64,000 nucleotides of DNA from ZC4RG35 sp036375695 (GCA_036375695.1 DASVBU010000036.1:1-64000), one strand, 5' to 3'. Numbered from the stretch's first letter, positions 1 to 7,546 are shown. A program made the numbers and translations. The notes: a model not told the origin generated them from the sequence alone.

Positions 1-309
1 GTAGAACCCGTCGGCCGGGATGAGACAACGGCGCCTGGTGAACGACTCCCTGAAGGTGTTGTTGGTGGTGACGGTCTCGACGCGAGCGTTGATCTGACCT
101 CGGTCCTTGGTGTCCCGGGCCCAGTGGGGGAGGAGACCCCACCGCATCGTCCCCAGAACGCGCTTGTCGTCGCGCTCGGCCACCACGTACACCGGGTCCG
201 TCGGGGCGACGTTCCACTTCTTCTCCAGTTGGGGTGTCACCACCTCGTCCACGGCGAAGTACTCGGCGTAGAAGTCGAGATCACCGGTCAGGGAGAATCG
301 TCCGCACAT
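1..309 (-). CDS. SRAP domain (YedK/HMCES-like) protein, N-terminal part, runs off window
   Basis: Reading the minus strand from ATG at 309 gives 103 codons open to the window edge. The product starts MCGRFSLTGDLDFY, the hallmark of SRAP proteins, in which Cys2, exposed after Met removal, forms a thiazolidine crosslink to abasic sites in single-stranded DNA. The conserved active-site Asn lies in QINARVET (about residue 74), and RRRCLIPADGFY is the expected core strand. The family's later Glu and His lie outside the window. Bases 232-317, covering the first 26 codons and the start region, are duplicated at 5064-5149 on the far side of the island. The gene's upstream DNA is therefore now island DNA. 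I see no Shine-Dalgarno sequence before the ATG. Identity is confident; the coding sequence is partial only because of the window edge. Confidence 0.88.
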   Translation of the reverse strand, partial: MCGRFSLTGDLDFYAEYFAVDEVVTPQLEKKWNVAPTDPVYVVAERDDKRVLGTMRWGLLPHWARDTKDRGQINARVETVTTNNTFRESFTRRRCLIPADGFY

Positions 310-317
310 TCGTCAGG
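232..317. repeat. Left 86-bp direct repeat bounding the island
   Basis: This copy is identical to 5064-5149 except at one base (t at 298 versus a at 5130, a synonymous change in an Arg codon). It covers codons 1-26 of the SRAP gene plus 8 bases upstream of the ATG. The spacing between copies is 4832 bp. It is far longer than a transposon target-site duplication, so it looks like an attachment-type or recombination-derived duplication of the gene end. Confidence 0.95.
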
Positions 318-528
318 GAGGGTAAAGGGAGCCGGCTGTTGGCGAGCGGGAGTAGGAAAGCGTGCGGGGTCGGTTGAGCATCGACTGTTACGGATCCCCC
401 TCCCGGGGACCTGTACACTATGAAGGCGCACCACGGGCTGTGCCCGAACTGCGCAAGAAGTAAAGGCTGAGAGCCTTGGGTCCGGCTTGACCAAGAGAGT
501 CTGGCCGAATACACCCCGCGGCTAAGCG

Positions 529-544
529 CATGACCTCGGTCATG
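529..544. promoter_or_regulatory. 16-bp palindrome upstream of the sigma-like gene
   Basis: CATGACC-TC-GGTCATG is a perfect inverted repeat. It lies 16 bp before the AGGAGG ribosome-binding site at 561-566 of the first island gene. Its position between the promoter region and the start suggests an operator, perhaps for autoregulation. This is inference; no matching regulator is identified. Confidence 0.45.
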
Positions 545-571
545 GGGCTCTCCAACAAATAGGAGGGTTCT

Positions 572-1135
572 ATGACCAGTGAGGAAGGGGCCTTTGGTAA
601 GGCCGAGATTTCGCTGACCCTGGCTGCTGTCAGGACGAGGTCCGGCGGTGACCTGACCCGGGCTGATCATGAAGACATCGCCTCGGAGATCATTCTCCAA
701 GCGCTGAGGGCGCAGAAATCGCACGGAGGGGAAATCGGAAGGTACGTCGCCCAGGGAGTTGCGCGTACCAGTCACTACGTCCGACAACGGCGTCGCTACC
801 GGAGATCGGAGCGAGCGGCCGGGCTGTTGGTCGACATTTCGGGGTCGGAATCCCACGCGCAGATGCCGCGCCAAGTCTATGCAGGGCCGGATCAGGCCTC
901 CGATCGCCTCGACCGCGACTGCATCGACAGCGAACTGGACTGTGTGGAGATCGCCGATCTCCTCAGGTGTCTCCCGCGGGATCATGCTGTGGCATTCGTT
1001 CTCGTGGATTGGCATGGGCACACCTTGCGGGAGGCGGCCGAACTCATGGGGGTGTCGCACATGACCGTCGCCCGATTCCGCCGAGCTGCAATTTCAGAGC
1101 TGCGGAGTCTTGTGGTGCCCGAGTTGGCGGCGTGA
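572..1135 (+). CDS. RNA polymerase sigma-70 family-like protein (ECF type), 187 aa
   Basis: First gene of the island operon, with a clear AGGAGG at 561-566 and ATG at 572. Residues about 30-80 resemble sigma region 2 (DHEDIASEIILQALRA followed by an Arg-rich RQRRRYRRSER stretch). Residues about 125-182 resemble region 4, with LPRDHAVAFVLVD and the helix-turn-helix TLREAAELMGVSHMTVARFR. Size and domain order fit an ECF sigma factor or a sigma-like DNA-binding regulator. It lies 42 bp before the GHKL ATPase gene on the same strand, so it probably controls the operon or is co-expressed with it. No anti-sigma gene is adjacent. The family call is fairly secure; the role in defence control is inference. 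Confidence 0.72.
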   Translation: MTSEEGAFGKAEISLTLAAVRTRSGGDLTRADHEDIASEIILQALRAQKSHGGEIGRYVAQGVARTSHYVRQRRRYRRSERAAGLLVDISGSESHAQMPRQVYAGPDQASDRLDRDCIDSELDCVEIADLLRCLPRDHAVAFVLVDWHGHTLREAAELMGVSHMTVARFRRAAISELRSLVVPELAA

Positions 1136-1177
1136 CGTAAGAAGGCTTGGGCTAACCATCAACGAACGGAGGACGAA

Positions 1178-3028
1178 TTGAAGCCGTATGTCAACACAGT
1201 CCAGGAGCACCTTCGGAACCAGCGCGAAACCGTACGCAAACACCAATTGGAGTTGCAGCGTCAGATGGCTGAGCGACCTTCAGGGTCGGGGCTAGTCGAT
1301 GAGCGGATGCTGGCTGAGTCGATGCGGTCGGTGCGATATCAGAGTGAAGCCAACGCAATCGCGGACCTGATCGACAACTCAATTGAGGCAGGTGCATCGG
1401 CAATCCACATCGTGTACAACACCGACGGTGACAAGATTGTCGAGATCGCCGTCATTGACGATGGGTCGGGGATCTTGCCTGAGTTCCTCCCGATCGCAAC
1501 CAAGTGGGGAGGGTCGTCGAACGAAGGCCGGCGCAACATTTTCGGGAGGTTCGGCTTTGGACTCCCGTCCTCGTCGGTCAATCGGGGAAGGGCTTATGAA
1601 GTGCACTCCCGCACGTCGCCCGACCATCCGTTCCAAGCTGTTTCGATCGATCTCGACAACCTCGTTGCGAAGGACGGCATCGTGCACTTGCCCGATGTCA
1701 AGGAACGGCCGCTTCCGGCATGGGTGACGGAGTACGTCACCGGGAATGACGATGAAGGTCGAGCCCGTTTCCCGAATGGGATCGACGGGGTGCGCACGGT
1801 GGTCATTTGGAGGAAGATGGATCGCCTGGTGTGGCCCAACCGTCAGCAGTCAACAGCCCGTCTACGTGAGCATTTTGGTATCACTTATGCGAGTTGGCTC
1901 GATGTCGTCGAGATTGCTGTCAACGGGAAGAAGGTTGAACCCGTTGATGTGCTCTTCACTACGCCCGGGTATCGATGGTACGACATTGATGGGTTTCCCA
2001 AGGCCGAGCCTCAAAGTGACATCGTGTTCACGGCGAAGGACCGCGACGGGCGCGAGCATCCGATTCGCGTGCGAATGTCCCTTCTCCTGGTGGACGCATA
2101 CGAAGCCACTGTGCCTCCGGAAGGGAAGGGAAACCACATTCGGATTCGAACACGCATCCGGACGGACTACAACGGCATCTTCGTGACGAGGAACGGCCGC
2201 TTCATTGAGTTGGCCAAGCCTGATGTGATTGCTTGGAACCCCTACGCGCGGCAGGTAGGACTCGCCATCGACTTCCCGCCGCAGTTGGACGAACTCTTCG
2301 GAGTGACGCCCGACAAGCAGTCGATCTCGCTGTCGGATCCCCTCTTGCACATGCTCGAGGATCACGGCGTGATCCGAGCTTTTAGACATTTGACAAGGGT
2401 GGTTGCCGACGAGCGTTCTCGTCGCAAGGCTGAGCGAGACGCTCTGCTTAGGGACGAGAACTCGGTTCGTCCGTCCGAAGTGGCGATCGCGAAGGTCATT
2501 GAGCGTGATGTGAGGTCTCGTCCTGGGGGGGATGAAGCCCTTAAAGAGGCCGAGAAGAACTTGCGTCGCAAGATCAAGGAGTTGGCAGCGGCCTCAGGTG
2601 TGGACGAAGCAGAGATCAAGAAGGCGCAGGAGAGGCTTCATAAGTCGCGGCCTTACCGTGTGGAGTTCGTACACGAGCTTGACCAAGACCCGTTCTACAC
2701 GCCGTACATGGAAGGCACGCAGGTGGTGCTCAGGGTCAACACGGCCCACCCGTGGTATCGGGAGGTCTACAGCGCGCTAGAGGCACATCAGGCGGAAGTC
2801 CGTTCGGGGCTGGAGCTCTTGCTCTGGATCCTCGCCATCCATGAAATCGATGCGAGTGGCGAGAAGCGGGTGTTCTATCGGAACGAGAGGCGCTCGTGGT
2901 CAGCGAGGTTGGCTGACGCGTTCGACATTCATCCGGAGATCTTCGGCAAGCGGACGAACAAGAAGCAGAGTGACGGAGACATCGAGGAGTGGGGGGAGGA
3001 CGATGAAGCTCCAGAGTTGGCGACGTGA
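1178..3028 (+). CDS. GHKL (MORC/MutL-like) ATPase, 616 aa
   Basis: TTG start with GGAGG at 1168-1172. The N-terminal half has the GHKL ATP-binding fold. The N-box is ANAIADLIDNSIEAGA (about residues 58-73, catalytic-type Glu57, Asn67), the G1 box is DDGSGI (94-99), and a Gly-rich lid GRFGFGLP (123-130) is followed by SSSVN. This pattern is that of HATPase_c_3 proteins such as MORC and MutL rather than a histidine kinase: there is no phospho-acceptor His domain and no sensor. Residues about 410-490 are charged and probably helical. The C-terminus is acidic. Such ATPases act as ATP-gated clamps on DNA. The stop overlaps the DruA-like gene start by 4 bp, implying coupled translation. The exact role is unknown. 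Confidence 0.8.
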   Translation: MKPYVNTVQEHLRNQRETVRKHQLELQRQMAERPSGSGLVDERMLAESMRSVRYQSEANAIADLIDNSIEAGASAIHIVYNTDGDKIVEIAVIDDGSGILPEFLPIATKWGGSSNEGRRNIFGRFGFGLPSSSVNRGRAYEVHSRTSPDHPFQAVSIDLDNLVAKDGIVHLPDVKERPLPAWVTEYVTGNDDEGRARFPNGIDGVRTVVIWRKMDRLVWPNRQQSTARLREHFGITYASWLDVVEIAVNGKKVEPVDVLFTTPGYRWYDIDGFPKAEPQSDIVFTAKDRDGREHPIRVRMSLLLVDAYEATVPPEGKGNHIRIRTRIRTDYNGIFVTRNGRFIELAKPDVIAWNPYARQVGLAIDFPPQLDELFGVTPDKQSISLSDPLLHMLEDHGVIRAFRHLTRVVADERSRRKAERDALLRDENSVRPSEVAIAKVIERDVRSRPGGDEALKEAEKNLRRKIKELAAASGVDEAEIKKAQERLHKSRPYRVEFVHELDQDPFYTPYMEGTQVVLRVNTAHPWYREVYSALEAHQAEVRSGLELLLWILAIHEIDASGEKRVFYRNERRSWSARLADAFDIHPEIFGKRTNKKQSDGDIEEWGEDDEAPELAT

Positions 3029-4836
3029 TGGTGCGACAAGCGGAATCTGATCCGTTCGAGATCCTCACACTTGAGTTGAAATTGCGGGTCCTCGAGGAGC
3101 TGACTGATGTTGCGGAACATATCCGCCGAGCTCAGTTCCTCGATGGGCCTGCCGCCAAAGAAGAGCTCCGCTTGGCTCATGAACCGCAGCGTCGAGCCGT
3201 GCTGGCCAATGCTTCAGCATTCATCCTCGAAAAAGAGCACTCAATCCTCTCGCATCTCGCAAATGGGAGCGAGGTAGATCCGAAGTCGATAGATCCTGTG
3301 ATCATTCCCGTCAGGACCCATGTGGACGCGGACCTGTTCCGGTACGCGACGCTCCACTGGTCGGTTCCCGTCTCCGCCGGTTATGGCAGACGCTCGAGGT
3401 TTCTGATCAGAGACAGGTCGAATGGGAAGCTGGTAGGCGTGTTTGCTCTCGGTGATCCTGTGATCGCCCAAGAGGCACGAGATAGGACAATCGGTTGGAC
3501 CGTTGAAGAGCGGAACAACCGCCTGTACAACGTCTTTGATGCGTACGTGTTGGGGGCCGTGGAGCCCTATCGACAATTGCTCGGCGGCAAGCTCGTCGCA
3601 CTTTTGGCGCTATCCAATGAGGTGCGAGATGTCTTGGTGAGCAAATACGCAGGCAGCACCACAACCATCCGGCAGGAGGAGAAGGATCCCACACCCGTAC
3701 TGATTACCACCACGTCAGCTCTTGGTCGTTCGTCGATCTATAACCGTCTGACCTACAGAGGCACGTTGATGTTCCACTCTGTTGGTTTCACCAAGGGCTT
3801 CGGTCATTTCCAGTTCTCAGCTGAGCTGTTCGACGATCTTCGGCAGTATGTTGAAGATCTGGCCTCTGCTGACCCGAGCCTGGCGTCGAAAATTCAATCC
3901 AATCGGTATGGGAGTGGCCCCAATTGGCGGTTTCGCGTAATCCGTACGGCATTGGAGCTACTCGGAATTGATGAGGACCTTCTTCGCCATAACGTGAGAA
4001 GAGAAGTCTTCCTGGCCCCTGTGGCTTCGAATTGGGATGAATTTCTTCGTGGCGAAACCGATAGGCCGCTCCGTTTGAACCTGCCAGCTAGTGATTTGAG
4101 CGCCTACTTCGTCGAGCGATGGGCACTACCCAGGAGTGAGCGAAGGCCGGAGTATCGCAACTGGGATTGGTCCGATGCGCGTCTCGAACCTCGGATCGCT
4201 CAGGGACGTGTAGCACCGAGTCACTCGCCTGTACCACCAGCGCCGCGCGAAGTCCAATTATCGCCCTTTCGCCTCCAAGTAGGCATTGAGCTCCAAGAGA
4301 ACAGGAGGGGACGGATTCGCGACGTCGCTGAGTTGGACTTGAGTCAACTCTCGGGCCCGTCGACAGAGGTCACAATCGCGTGCATCCAACGGGCAAACGG
4401 TGCTCGGGAAGTCCGAGGCTGGTCTTCGTCACCAGGGTCGCTCTTTGAGGAGTTGATACACCACCGCTATCGGCTTCGCATTCAGACCCATCCAATATTT
4501 GAGGAGATGTCGGTCATGGATCTCACGTTTCTGGTCGCATCCGACGTAAAGATCACACTGGAACAGTTCGATGTCGATCACGCCCGGGCGCTTCTTGGAA
4601 TTGATGTCGTGGAAGCTCTCGATGTTTTCGGTGAAGTGACCGTAGGGACTCGGCAGGAACTCCTGCGTGACCAGGGCCGTCGAAAGAACCAGTTCTGTGC
4701 AGTGTTTCCCACCGATGATCGATCGATCCCGCCTGTGATCTGGGCCCTTACTCGGGTAATCCCGGTGGGCGCGCAGCGGGTACGCGGATTCCCGCAGATT
4801 TCAGGAATCGAAATGACTAGACGCTCGACGCGTTGA
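3025..4836 (+). CDS. DruA-like (DUF4338) anti-phage protein, 603 aa
   Basis: Residues about 100-390 follow the DUF4338/DruA family pattern as I know it: GRRSRFLIRD, ALGDPV (141-146), FDAYVLGAVEPYRQLLGGKL (171-190), TTTSALGRSSIYNRL (228-242), GFGHFQ, RYGSGPNWRFRVIR (294-307), RREVFLAP and ERWALPRSERRPEY (364-377). DruA is a component of Druantia type I defence; its biochemistry is not settled. Residues about 420-603 form an extra C-terminal region I do not recognise. ATG at 3025 overlaps the GHKL gene stop, and the stop overlaps the HNH gene start. No DruB, C, D or E gene is present. The family call rests on recalled motifs and should be confirmed by profile search. Confidence 0.75.
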   Translation: MMVRQAESDPFEILTLELKLRVLEELTDVAEHIRRAQFLDGPAAKEELRLAHEPQRRAVLANASAFILEKEHSILSHLANGSEVDPKSIDPVIIPVRTHVDADLFRYATLHWSVPVSAGYGRRSRFLIRDRSNGKLVGVFALGDPVIAQEARDRTIGWTVEERNNRLYNVFDAYVLGAVEPYRQLLGGKLVALLALSNEVRDVLVSKYAGSTTTIRQEEKDPTPVLITTTSALGRSSIYNRLTYRGTLMFHSVGFTKGFGHFQFSAELFDDLRQYVEDLASADPSLASKIQSNRYGSGPNWRFRVIRTALELLGIDEDLLRHNVRREVFLAPVASNWDEFLRGETDRPLRLNLPASDLSAYFVERWALPRSERRPEYRNWDWSDARLEPRIAQGRVAPSHSPVPPAPREVQLSPFRLQVGIELQENRRGRIRDVAELDLSQLSGPSTEVTIACIQRANGAREVRGWSSSPGSLFEELIHHRYRLRIQTHPIFEEMSVMDLTFLVASDVKITLEQFDVDHARALLGIDVVEALDVFGEVTVGTRQELLRDQGRRKNQFCAVFPTDDRSIPPVIWALTRVIPVGAQRVRGFPQISGIEMTRRSTR

Positions 4837-5057
4837 TGAGAATTCTAAACAGACGGCCTTTGGACATACATCTCAGACTTGGCGTGCTCAGGCGCGATGG
4901 GTTTCGCTGTTCCCACTGTGGGTTCGTCGGTGATATTCGTCAGTTGGAGGTTGACCACGTTCGACCCTTGGCGCGAGGCGGAACTGATTCCCCTGACAAT
5001 CTTCAGACCTTATGCCGCCGCTGCAACAGACGTAAGGGCGCAAGGTTCATCGGCTGA
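4833..5057 (+). CDS. Small HNH endonuclease, 74 aa
   Basis: A compact HNH nuclease: CSHC zinc knuckle (Cys26, Cys29), the HNH core LEVDHVRPLARGGTDSPDNL with Asp41-His42 and Asn56, and CRRCNRRKG (Cys61, Cys64, Asn65). The domain fills almost the whole protein, so targeting probably comes from partner proteins. ATG at 4833 overlaps the DruA-like stop by 4 bp. The stop is 6 bp before the right 86-bp repeat. A plausible effector that cuts DNA when the ATPase/DruA pair is triggered; the effector role is inference. Confidence 0.85.
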   Translation: MMRILNRRPLDIHLRLGVLRRDGFRCSHCGFVGDIRQLEVDHVRPLARGGTDSPDNLQTLCRRCNRRKGARFIG

Positions 5058-5063
5058 CACGCC

Positions 5064-5141
5064 GGGTGTCACCACCTCGTCCACGGCGAAGTACTCGGCG
5101 TAGAAGTCGAGATCACCGGTCAGGGAGAAACGTCCGCACAT
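5064..5141 (-). pseudogene. Duplicated 5' fragment of the SRAP gene
   Basis: From the ATG at 5141 the frame reads MCGRFSLTGDLDFYAEY and on to residue 26, then continues into unrelated codons antisense to the HNH gene and meets TAA near 5010. Only the 5' end is present. It marks the right junction of the island and probably makes nothing functional. Confidence 0.8.
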
Positions 5142-5149
5142 TCGTCAGG
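5064..5149. repeat. Right 86-bp direct repeat bounding the island
   Basis: This is the second copy of the 86-bp repeat at 232-317. It starts 6 bp after the stop of the island's last gene. On the minus strand it encodes the first 26 residues of the SRAP protein and then runs into antisense of the HNH gene and stops. It is therefore a remnant rather than a gene. The DNA to its right is presumably the native upstream region of the SRAP gene. Confidence 0.95.
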
Positions 5150-5248
5150 AGGTTACGGCAGGCCCTCGCCTGCCTCGGACTCAGAGATCCCGCCTCTAGG
5201 GTCTGGACACACACGAAGCCGGGTAAGCATTGCGGGAGGAGGACCACG

Positions 5249-5806
5249 ATGCGGGAGCTCATGATCGACTTCATCATCTCCCTCGATGGCTATGCGTCGG
5301 CGGAGGGCTGGCCCGGCTATTGGGGTCTCGAAGGGCCGGAATACCTCGCATGGCTCGACGAGCAGCCGCCGGTGACCTATCTCATGGGCGCCAACACCTA
5401 CCGGCTGATGTCCGGCTTCGCCGGTGGGACCTTGCCGGAGGGCGCCGACGAGTTCCGGGACGTGGAGGAGGCAAGCCTCGACGAACTCACGCGAGCACCC
5501 AAGATGGTGTTCTCCAATTCGCTCGAGGAACCCCTCACCTGGCCCAATTCGACCCTGGTTCGGGGCGACGCCGTGGAGGCGGTGCGGGCGATGAAGGAGG
5601 AAGGCGATGGCCTCCTGAGCACGCTCGGGAGCCTCAGCCTCGCTCGCTCCCTGCTGACGGCCGGTCTCGTCGATCGCTTCCGGGTGGGGATCTTCCCGGT
5701 GATCACCGGCGCCACCGGCGAGGAACGCATCTACGACGGCTACCCCGACGTGGCGCTCGAGATGCTCGAGCACCGCACCTTCGACGGCCGCATCCAACTC
5801 CTTTAG
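5249..5806 (+). CDS. Dihydrofolate reductase / RibD C-terminal family protein, 185 aa
   Basis: GGGAGGAGGA precedes ATG at 5249. The start, MIDFIISLDGYAS, and the internal TYLMGANTYRLMSGF, KMVFSNSLEEP and LLTAGLVDRFRVGIFPVITG stretches are the pattern of small RibD_C/DHFR-like reductases (YyaP/YwjB group). These are likely NADPH-dependent, with unknown substrate. It is the first chromosomal gene to the right of the island. The RibD-like family is clear, but the true substrate cannot be told from sequence. Confidence 0.8.
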   Translation: MRELMIDFIISLDGYASAEGWPGYWGLEGPEYLAWLDEQPPVTYLMGANTYRLMSGFAGGTLPEGADEFRDVEEASLDELTRAPKMVFSNSLEEPLTWPNSTLVRGDAVEAVRAMKEEGDGLLSTLGSLSLARSLLTAGLVDRFRVGIFPVITGATGEERIYDGYPDVALEMLEHRTFDGRIQLL

Positions 5807-5918
5807 TACCGGCCACGGGTACTCGAAGGCCCACCGCTGGCGACGGGCTAGAAGTCGCAGGCTCCGCATTTCTCTATACGCCTCGTCATCGCGGGCTGCG
5901 GTTGACGTTCCACGAGCA

Positions 5919-5946
5919 GGAGGAGCCCTCTCTCGAGGGCTCCTCC
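5919..5946 (-). terminator. Strong hairpin after rnpB
   Basis: GGAGGAGCCCTC pairs perfectly with GAGGGCTCCTCC around a TCTC loop (12-bp stem). It lies just beyond the 3' end of RNase P RNA on the minus strand and has no U-tract, as is common for terminators in high-GC genomes. Confidence 0.6.
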
Positions 5947-5949
5947 ACG

Positions 5950-6296
5950 CGATACGAGTCCGCCTGTAAGCCGGATTCTGTCGAGGACGGTCATCCATCT
6001 GGGCCACACGTTGCCGTGTGGCTCGAGCGGCCTACCCGGGACTCGATCGGCGGGCCACCGGCGTCCCTGCTTGGCCTTGCTCCGGGTGGGGTTTGCCGAG
6101 CCGGACCGGTCACCCGGTCCGCTGGTGGGCTCTTACTCCACCGTTTCACCCTTGCCTGTGCCCGAAGGCCATCGGCGGTCTGCTCTCTGTTGCACTTTCC
6201 GTCGGGTCGCCCCGCCTGGGTGTTACCCAGCACCCTGCCCTTTGGAGTCCGGACTTTCCTCGGTCTTTCGACCGCGACCGTCCGGCGGACTCGCAA
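5950..6296 (-). ncRNA. rnpB: RNase P RNA, bacterial type A
   Basis: On the minus strand the RNA begins near GCGAGTCCGCCGG (about 6294) and has the conserved GAGGAAAGTCCGGACTCC block (about 6245-6262). Further on it has CAGGGTGCTGGGTAACACCC, ACAGAGAGCAGACCGCC, and the 3' AGAATCCGGCTTACAGGCGGACTCG block, which pairs with the 5' end to make helix P1. It is the catalytic RNA that matures tRNA 5' ends. Ends are estimated from P1 pairing, to within a few bases. Confidence 0.95.
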
Positions 6297-6304
6297 GAGG
6301 AAGT

Positions 6305-6679
6305 CTATCGGCGGGTGAGTCGTCGACGACCGGCCAACCAGCCCATCGAACCACCCACCACGATTGACAACAACGCCAGCCACAGGACGCTTCCCGTGCT
6401 CGCCGGACTTCCGCCCAGACGGGCGATGATCACGATGACGAAGGCGAGGGCGAGACCGGTGACCGCGCCATGGAACCGGTGTGAGTGCCTCGACCTCGAG
6501 CCGGCGAGCCAGCCACCCACTGCGAGACCGGCAAGGATCCCGACGACGAGGCCGACATCCGGCCCCCAGTCGCCGGCGAAGCTGAGCCCGAAGCCGAGTA
6601 CCAGACCCAGGATGGAGGCGGTGAGACCACCGGCGGCGACGCCGAGGATCACCGCACCGAGATTGAGGGCGGCGAGCAC
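6305..6679 (-). CDS. Small integral membrane protein, 124 aa
   Basis: A hydrophobic protein with about four membrane segments: LGAVILGVAAGGLTASILG, VGLVVGILAGLAVGGWLAG, AVTGLALAFVIVIIARLG and VLWLALLSIVVGGSMGWLAG. It starts at GTG 6679, the first start codon in frame after an upstream stop, with no clear ribosome-binding site. It resembles small TIGR04086/YrzE-type membrane proteins of unknown role. It lies just upstream of rnpB on the same strand, and its stop is only a few bases from the RNA. Confidence 0.6.
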   Translation of the reverse strand: MLAALNLGAVILGVAAGGLTASILGLVLGFGLSFAGDWGPDVGLVVGILAGLAVGGWLAGSRSRHSHRFHGAVTGLALAFVIVIIARLGGSPASTGSVLWLALLSIVVGGSMGWLAGRRRLTRR

Positions 6680-6850
6680 GAGCCCATGTTCGCGGACCCG
6701 GTGGGTCGTGCGAGTTCACCGTCCGTGTCGCCGGCGCGCCGAGCGCGTCGGAAATCCACGTTCTCCTCCCTAGACCGACATAGCCTCTCCTCAGGCGATG
6801 TCCCGGCTCGGGGCCGGGATCCATGTCGTCAGGCTCGAGAGGAGGAGCTC

Positions 6851-7492
6851 GTGGTCATCAACAAGTACCTGGCCGAGTTGCTGGGGACAATGATCCTCGT
6901 CGCCGTCGGTTCCCTCGGGATCCTGGCGGTGGGCGGGGCCGGTGGTCCGGCCGAGGTGGTGGCGATCGCCTTCGCCTTCGGTTTGGCGTTGTTCGCCGCG
7001 ATCTCGGCATTGGGTCACGTGTCGGGTGGTCACTTCAACCCGGCGGTGACCCTGGGGATGCTCGTCGATCGAAGGATCGGGCTCAGCGACGCCATCGGCT
7101 ACTGGGTGGGCCAGATCGCCGGCGGCATCGTCGGGTCCCTGATCATCCTGGCCGCCGCGGATCAGGACGCGGTGGCGATGACGAACACCACCTATGGCGA
7201 TCTCACGACCGCGATCGTGGTCGAGGTCCTGTTGGCGGCCGTGTTCGTCTGGGTGATCATGGCGGTGACGCGGGGTGGCGGGAGCCATGTCCCGCTCACC
7301 ATCGGTCTCACGCTGGTGATGGTCCACCTCGCCGCGATCCCGCTCTCGGGAGCGTCGGTGAACCCGGCCCGCTCGTTCGGTCCGGCAGTGGTGTCGGGGG
7401 AGTTCGGGAACATCGGGGTATACCTGTACGCCCCGCTCATCGGTGGGATCGTCGCCGCGATCCTCTACCGACTGTTCCCGTCCAAGGAATAG
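6851..7492 (+). CDS. Aquaporin (MIP family), 213 aa
   Basis: Two NPA boxes, GHFNPAVTLG (NPA 63-65) and ASVNPARSFG (NPA 171-173), plus six hydrophobic segments define a MIP channel. His159 in MVHLAAIP and Arg174 after the second NPA match the AqpZ-like, water-selective filter; the position of the AqpZ filter Thr appears to be Ala. Start is GTG at 6851 behind GAGAGGAGGA. A same-frame extension upstream is open but lacks protein-like composition. A strong terminator follows. Confidence 0.9.
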   Translation: MVINKYLAELLGTMILVAVGSLGILAVGGAGGPAEVVAIAFAFGLALFAAISALGHVSGGHFNPAVTLGMLVDRRIGLSDAIGYWVGQIAGGIVGSLIILAAADQDAVAMTNTTYGDLTTAIVVEVLLAAVFVWVIMAVTRGGGSHVPLTIGLTLVMVHLAAIPLSGASVNPARSFGPAVVSGEFGNIGVYLYAPLIGGIVAAILYRLFPSKE

Positions 7493-7513
7493 AGACAGAA
7501 CGACCGACCTGTG

Positions 7514-7546
7514 CGAAAGCCTCCCCGTTCGGGAGGCTTTCGTTTT
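7514..7546 (+). terminator. Rho-independent terminator of the aquaporin gene
   Basis: CGAAAGCCTCCC pairs with GGGAGGCTTTCG around a 5-base loop, followed by TTTT. It lies 21 bp after the aquaporin stop and before a convergent gene. Confidence 0.9.

Larger units (their letters stand above)
232..5149. mobile_element. Genomic island with GHKL-ATPase / DruA-like / HNH operon
   Basis: The element lies between 86-bp direct repeats of the SRAP gene's 5' end. It contains four same-strand genes at 572-5057 and no recognisable integrase, transposase, relaxase or tRNA. Hand counts of single 60-base lines give 62% G+C (2401-2460), 55% (3901-3960) and 57% (4861-4920), against 72% for a chromosomal line (24901-24960). 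Gene density is near total. The content fits a defence cassette. How it moves is not visible; recombination between the repeats would excise it and restore one SRAP gene. Confidence 0.82.

Noticed and set aside
54..309. Plus-strand 99-aa frame at 124-423
   Set aside because: It overlaps the SRAP gene on the other strand, whose N-terminal signature is decisive.
420..470. 16-codon frame with a CPNC motif in the island leader
   Set aside because: Too short to support and without a ribosome-binding site; likely chance.
281..1060. Long minus-strand frame opposite the sigma-like gene
   Set aside because: It lacks protein-like motifs, overlaps the sigma gene fully and mirrors its codon bias; the plus-strand gene has a strong ribosome-binding site and a recognisable fold.
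232..5149. tRNA-gene attachment site for the island
   Set aside because: No tRNA-like sequence is in or next to either repeat; the duplicated DNA is the SRAP coding start.
5991..6824. Minus-strand 277-aa frame
   Set aside because: It reads through RNase P RNA and antisense or out-of-frame parts of neighbours; Arg-rich low-complexity composition.
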